Source of the DNA: Gemmatimonadota bacterium | GTDB lineage: Bacteria; Gemmatimonadota; Gemmatimonadetes; Gemmatimonadales; Gemmatimonadaceae | DNA: 64,000 nucleotides | Assembly (NCBI GenBank): GCA_028287235.1 | Contig: JAQBQB010000009.1 | Coordinates: forward strand, 62,001 to 126,000 | Reading direction: 5' to 3' | Part shown: positions 63,020-64,000 of the stretch, piece after piece | Layout of the letters: each line of letters opens with the position of its first letter | Position numbering within the stretch: the stretch's first letter is position 1 | Program-made: the position numbers and the translations under genes | The notes under the pieces: generated by a model | Databases searched by the model: none | The model's input: the letters and a program-made list of their open reading frames with translations, nothing else | Told to the model about the DNA's origin: nothing

Positions 63020-63549
63020 ACAGGATCATCATGGGGTGCGTCGCGTCGCTGCTCGGAGCCTCTCTCGCGGCCAATGGCCGCGCGCAGTCTGCCACACGCG
63101 AAGTGACCACGACTACGGCGAAGGCGACGACCGTGAGCGTGAAGCTCCAGCCTCCGCCCGGGAACCAACCAGTCGTCGTCGGGGGCAGAGCGCTGTTCCT
63201 CATGGCGCCGTGCATCGACGACGAGGACGTATCCTGCTTTCCCGTCATCAGGATTCGACTCGATCCCGACGATGGCGAGCTATCCGAAGGGACCTCGGTG
63301 CAGATGTGGTTGATGCGCCTGGATGGCGCCTCGGAGATGCAGCCCGTCACCGTACTGCCCAGTCATCCAGCTGGCGCCGCGCATTGGCAACTCGGCAGGG
63401 AGTACCAGCACTACAAGGTACTGCCGTGGAGCAAGGCGCATCCGCCGTGGCGGAGTGCCACCGAGCAGATCTTTCAGTTTCGCGTCGCGTTCGATGGCGG
63501 AACGGGACAGAGCATGCCGTTTCGCCTCGTACAGCTTTCCTCACCATAG
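63016..63549 (+). CDS. Secreted protein of unknown function
   Basis: A 177-residue exported protein (signal about 1-24, ASLLGASLAANGRAQ). Mature: Pro/Thr-rich start, then GNQPVVVGGRALFLMAPCIDDEDVSCFPVIRIRLDPDDGEL and LPWSKAHPPWRSATEQIFQFRVAFDGGTGQSMPF. Two Cys in the first third. GTG at 63016 overlaps the upstream stop. Unknown family. Confidence 0.65.
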   Translation: MNRIIMGCVASLLGASLAANGRAQSATREVTTTTAKATTVSVKLQPPPGNQPVVVGGRALFLMAPCIDDEDVSCFPVIRIRLDPDDGELSEGTSVQMWLMRLDGASEMQPVTVLPSHPAGAAHWQLGREYQHYKVLPWSKAHPPWRSATEQIFQFRVAFDGGTGQSMPFRLVQLSSP

Positions 63550-63575
63550 CTCGATCGCTCAAACCGGAGACTCAG

Positions 63576-64000
63576 ATGCGGCCTTGGGTGAATCGCAGTC
63601 GTGCGGCGGACGTCCGCCACATCGCTTTCACGTGCGTGCTCACCGTCGTGATGGCGCTCGACGCATCGCATCAGCCAGCGGGCGGACAGGACATGGTGCT
63701 GCGAGGCGGCGGTGATACGGTGCGAATCGGCGCGGGAAGAATCGCGGCGAGTGATTCGCTGCCCGCCAGGTTTTCACTCCGGCGCATGGCCGGAGCCAAT
63801 GTCGCCGCCATGACCGTTCGGGCGCGCATGCTTCCAACTCGGACCCAGCTCCTGGGCTTGAGTGTGTTCGCGCTTCGCGACAGCGTGCCGGGCGAGTCAC
63901 CGCTCTGTCAAGCGGAGGGCTTCGGCCCGGTCGTCCAGTGCCGAGCGGTGTTCGCCGACACTCGAACGAGCTCGTACCTGGTGATGGTGAGTCACGGCGG
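63576..64000 (+). CDS. Secreted protein, 3' end beyond window
   Basis: The first 141 codons of a frame open to the window edge. ATG 63576 with GGAGA seven bases upstream. A basic start and hydrophobic stretch (AFTCVLTVVMALDAS) look like a signal. Later: MVLRGGGDTVRIGAGRIAAS, ANVAAMTVRARMLPTRTQLL, LSVFALRDSVPGESPLCQ. Unknown family; continues the exported-protein group. Confidence 0.6.
   Translation, partial: MRPWVNRSRAADVRHIAFTCVLTVVMALDASHQPAGGQDMVLRGGGDTVRIGAGRIAASDSLPARFSLRRMAGANVAAMTVRARMLPTRTQLLGLSVFALRDSVPGESPLCQAEGFGPVVQCRAVFADTRTSSYLVMVSHG

Overview
The window is about two-thirds G+C, densely coded, and rich in GTG starts and in stop/start overlaps (ATGA, GTGA, TGATG). Gene content (periplasmic and lipoprotein-rich, type IV pilus motor PilT, bacillithiol-type reductase YpdA, Ser/Thr kinase with TPRs, GvpL/F-like protein, a PHI-1/EXORDIUM-like lipoprotein, HAF-repeat protein) fits a soil-type Gemmatimonadota or a related phylum. 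The phylum call is an inference from gene content, not from a marker gene. The two window ends cut a GvpL/F-like gene (left) and a secreted protein gene (right).

Region 1 (1-12.5 kb, minus strand): GvpL/F-like fragment coupled to CorA; then a ten-gene overlapping operon, in transcription order GAF sensor kinase, two small unknown proteins, MoxR ATPase, DUF58, BatA-like, DUF4175-like, DUF4159, a membrane GATase-like protein and a histone-deacetylase-family hydrolase. It is preceded by an SDR gene. This is a Bat/MoxR-type envelope or chaperone locus with a sensor kinase at its head and a deacetylase at its tail.

Region 2 (12.5-27.7 kb): TPR-GGDEF diguanylate cyclase, PQQ dehydrogenase, HAF lipoprotein, then a minus-strand operon YpdA-like reductase / Ser-Thr kinase-TPR / glycyl-tRNA synthetase / M3 peptidase; a 23S-IVP-type four-helix protein, purA with a terminator-like hairpin in its leader, and a DUF4349 lipoprotein.

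Region 3 (27.7-45.9 kb): a seven-gene minus operon (zinc ribbon, MgtC, hydroxyacid dehydrogenase, PilT, DapA-family aldolase, M28 peptidase, DUF456), tryptophanyl-tRNA synthetase, IMPase, formiminotransferase-cyclodeaminase, HIT, PepSY membrane protein, M20 peptidase, DUF72, Tag glycosylase, an ACT-domain protein, a hybrid histidine kinase and a haem-oxygenase-like protein.

Region 4 (45.9-55.1 kb): secreted and lipoprotein genes, including the EXORDIUM-like protein, a lactonase-like MBL hydrolase in a three-gene cluster that includes an unlisted 58-residue basic protein, a stand-alone I9-like lipoprotein beside a subtilase, a VOC protein and a RibD-C-type reductase.

Region 5 (55.2-64 kb) is accessory: a frameshifted tyrosine recombinase, then a mobile mystery protein A/B (HTH + Fic) pair whose promoter carries four 16-bp dyads exactly 33 bp apart, then a secreted protein, a patatin-like lipase and an uncharacterised run of membrane and exported genes (59.7-64 kb) with two identical copies of a palindrome. 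Three intergenic regions elsewhere (1.5, 12.5 and 25.2 kb) hold 170-200 bp elements with inverted-repeat ends.
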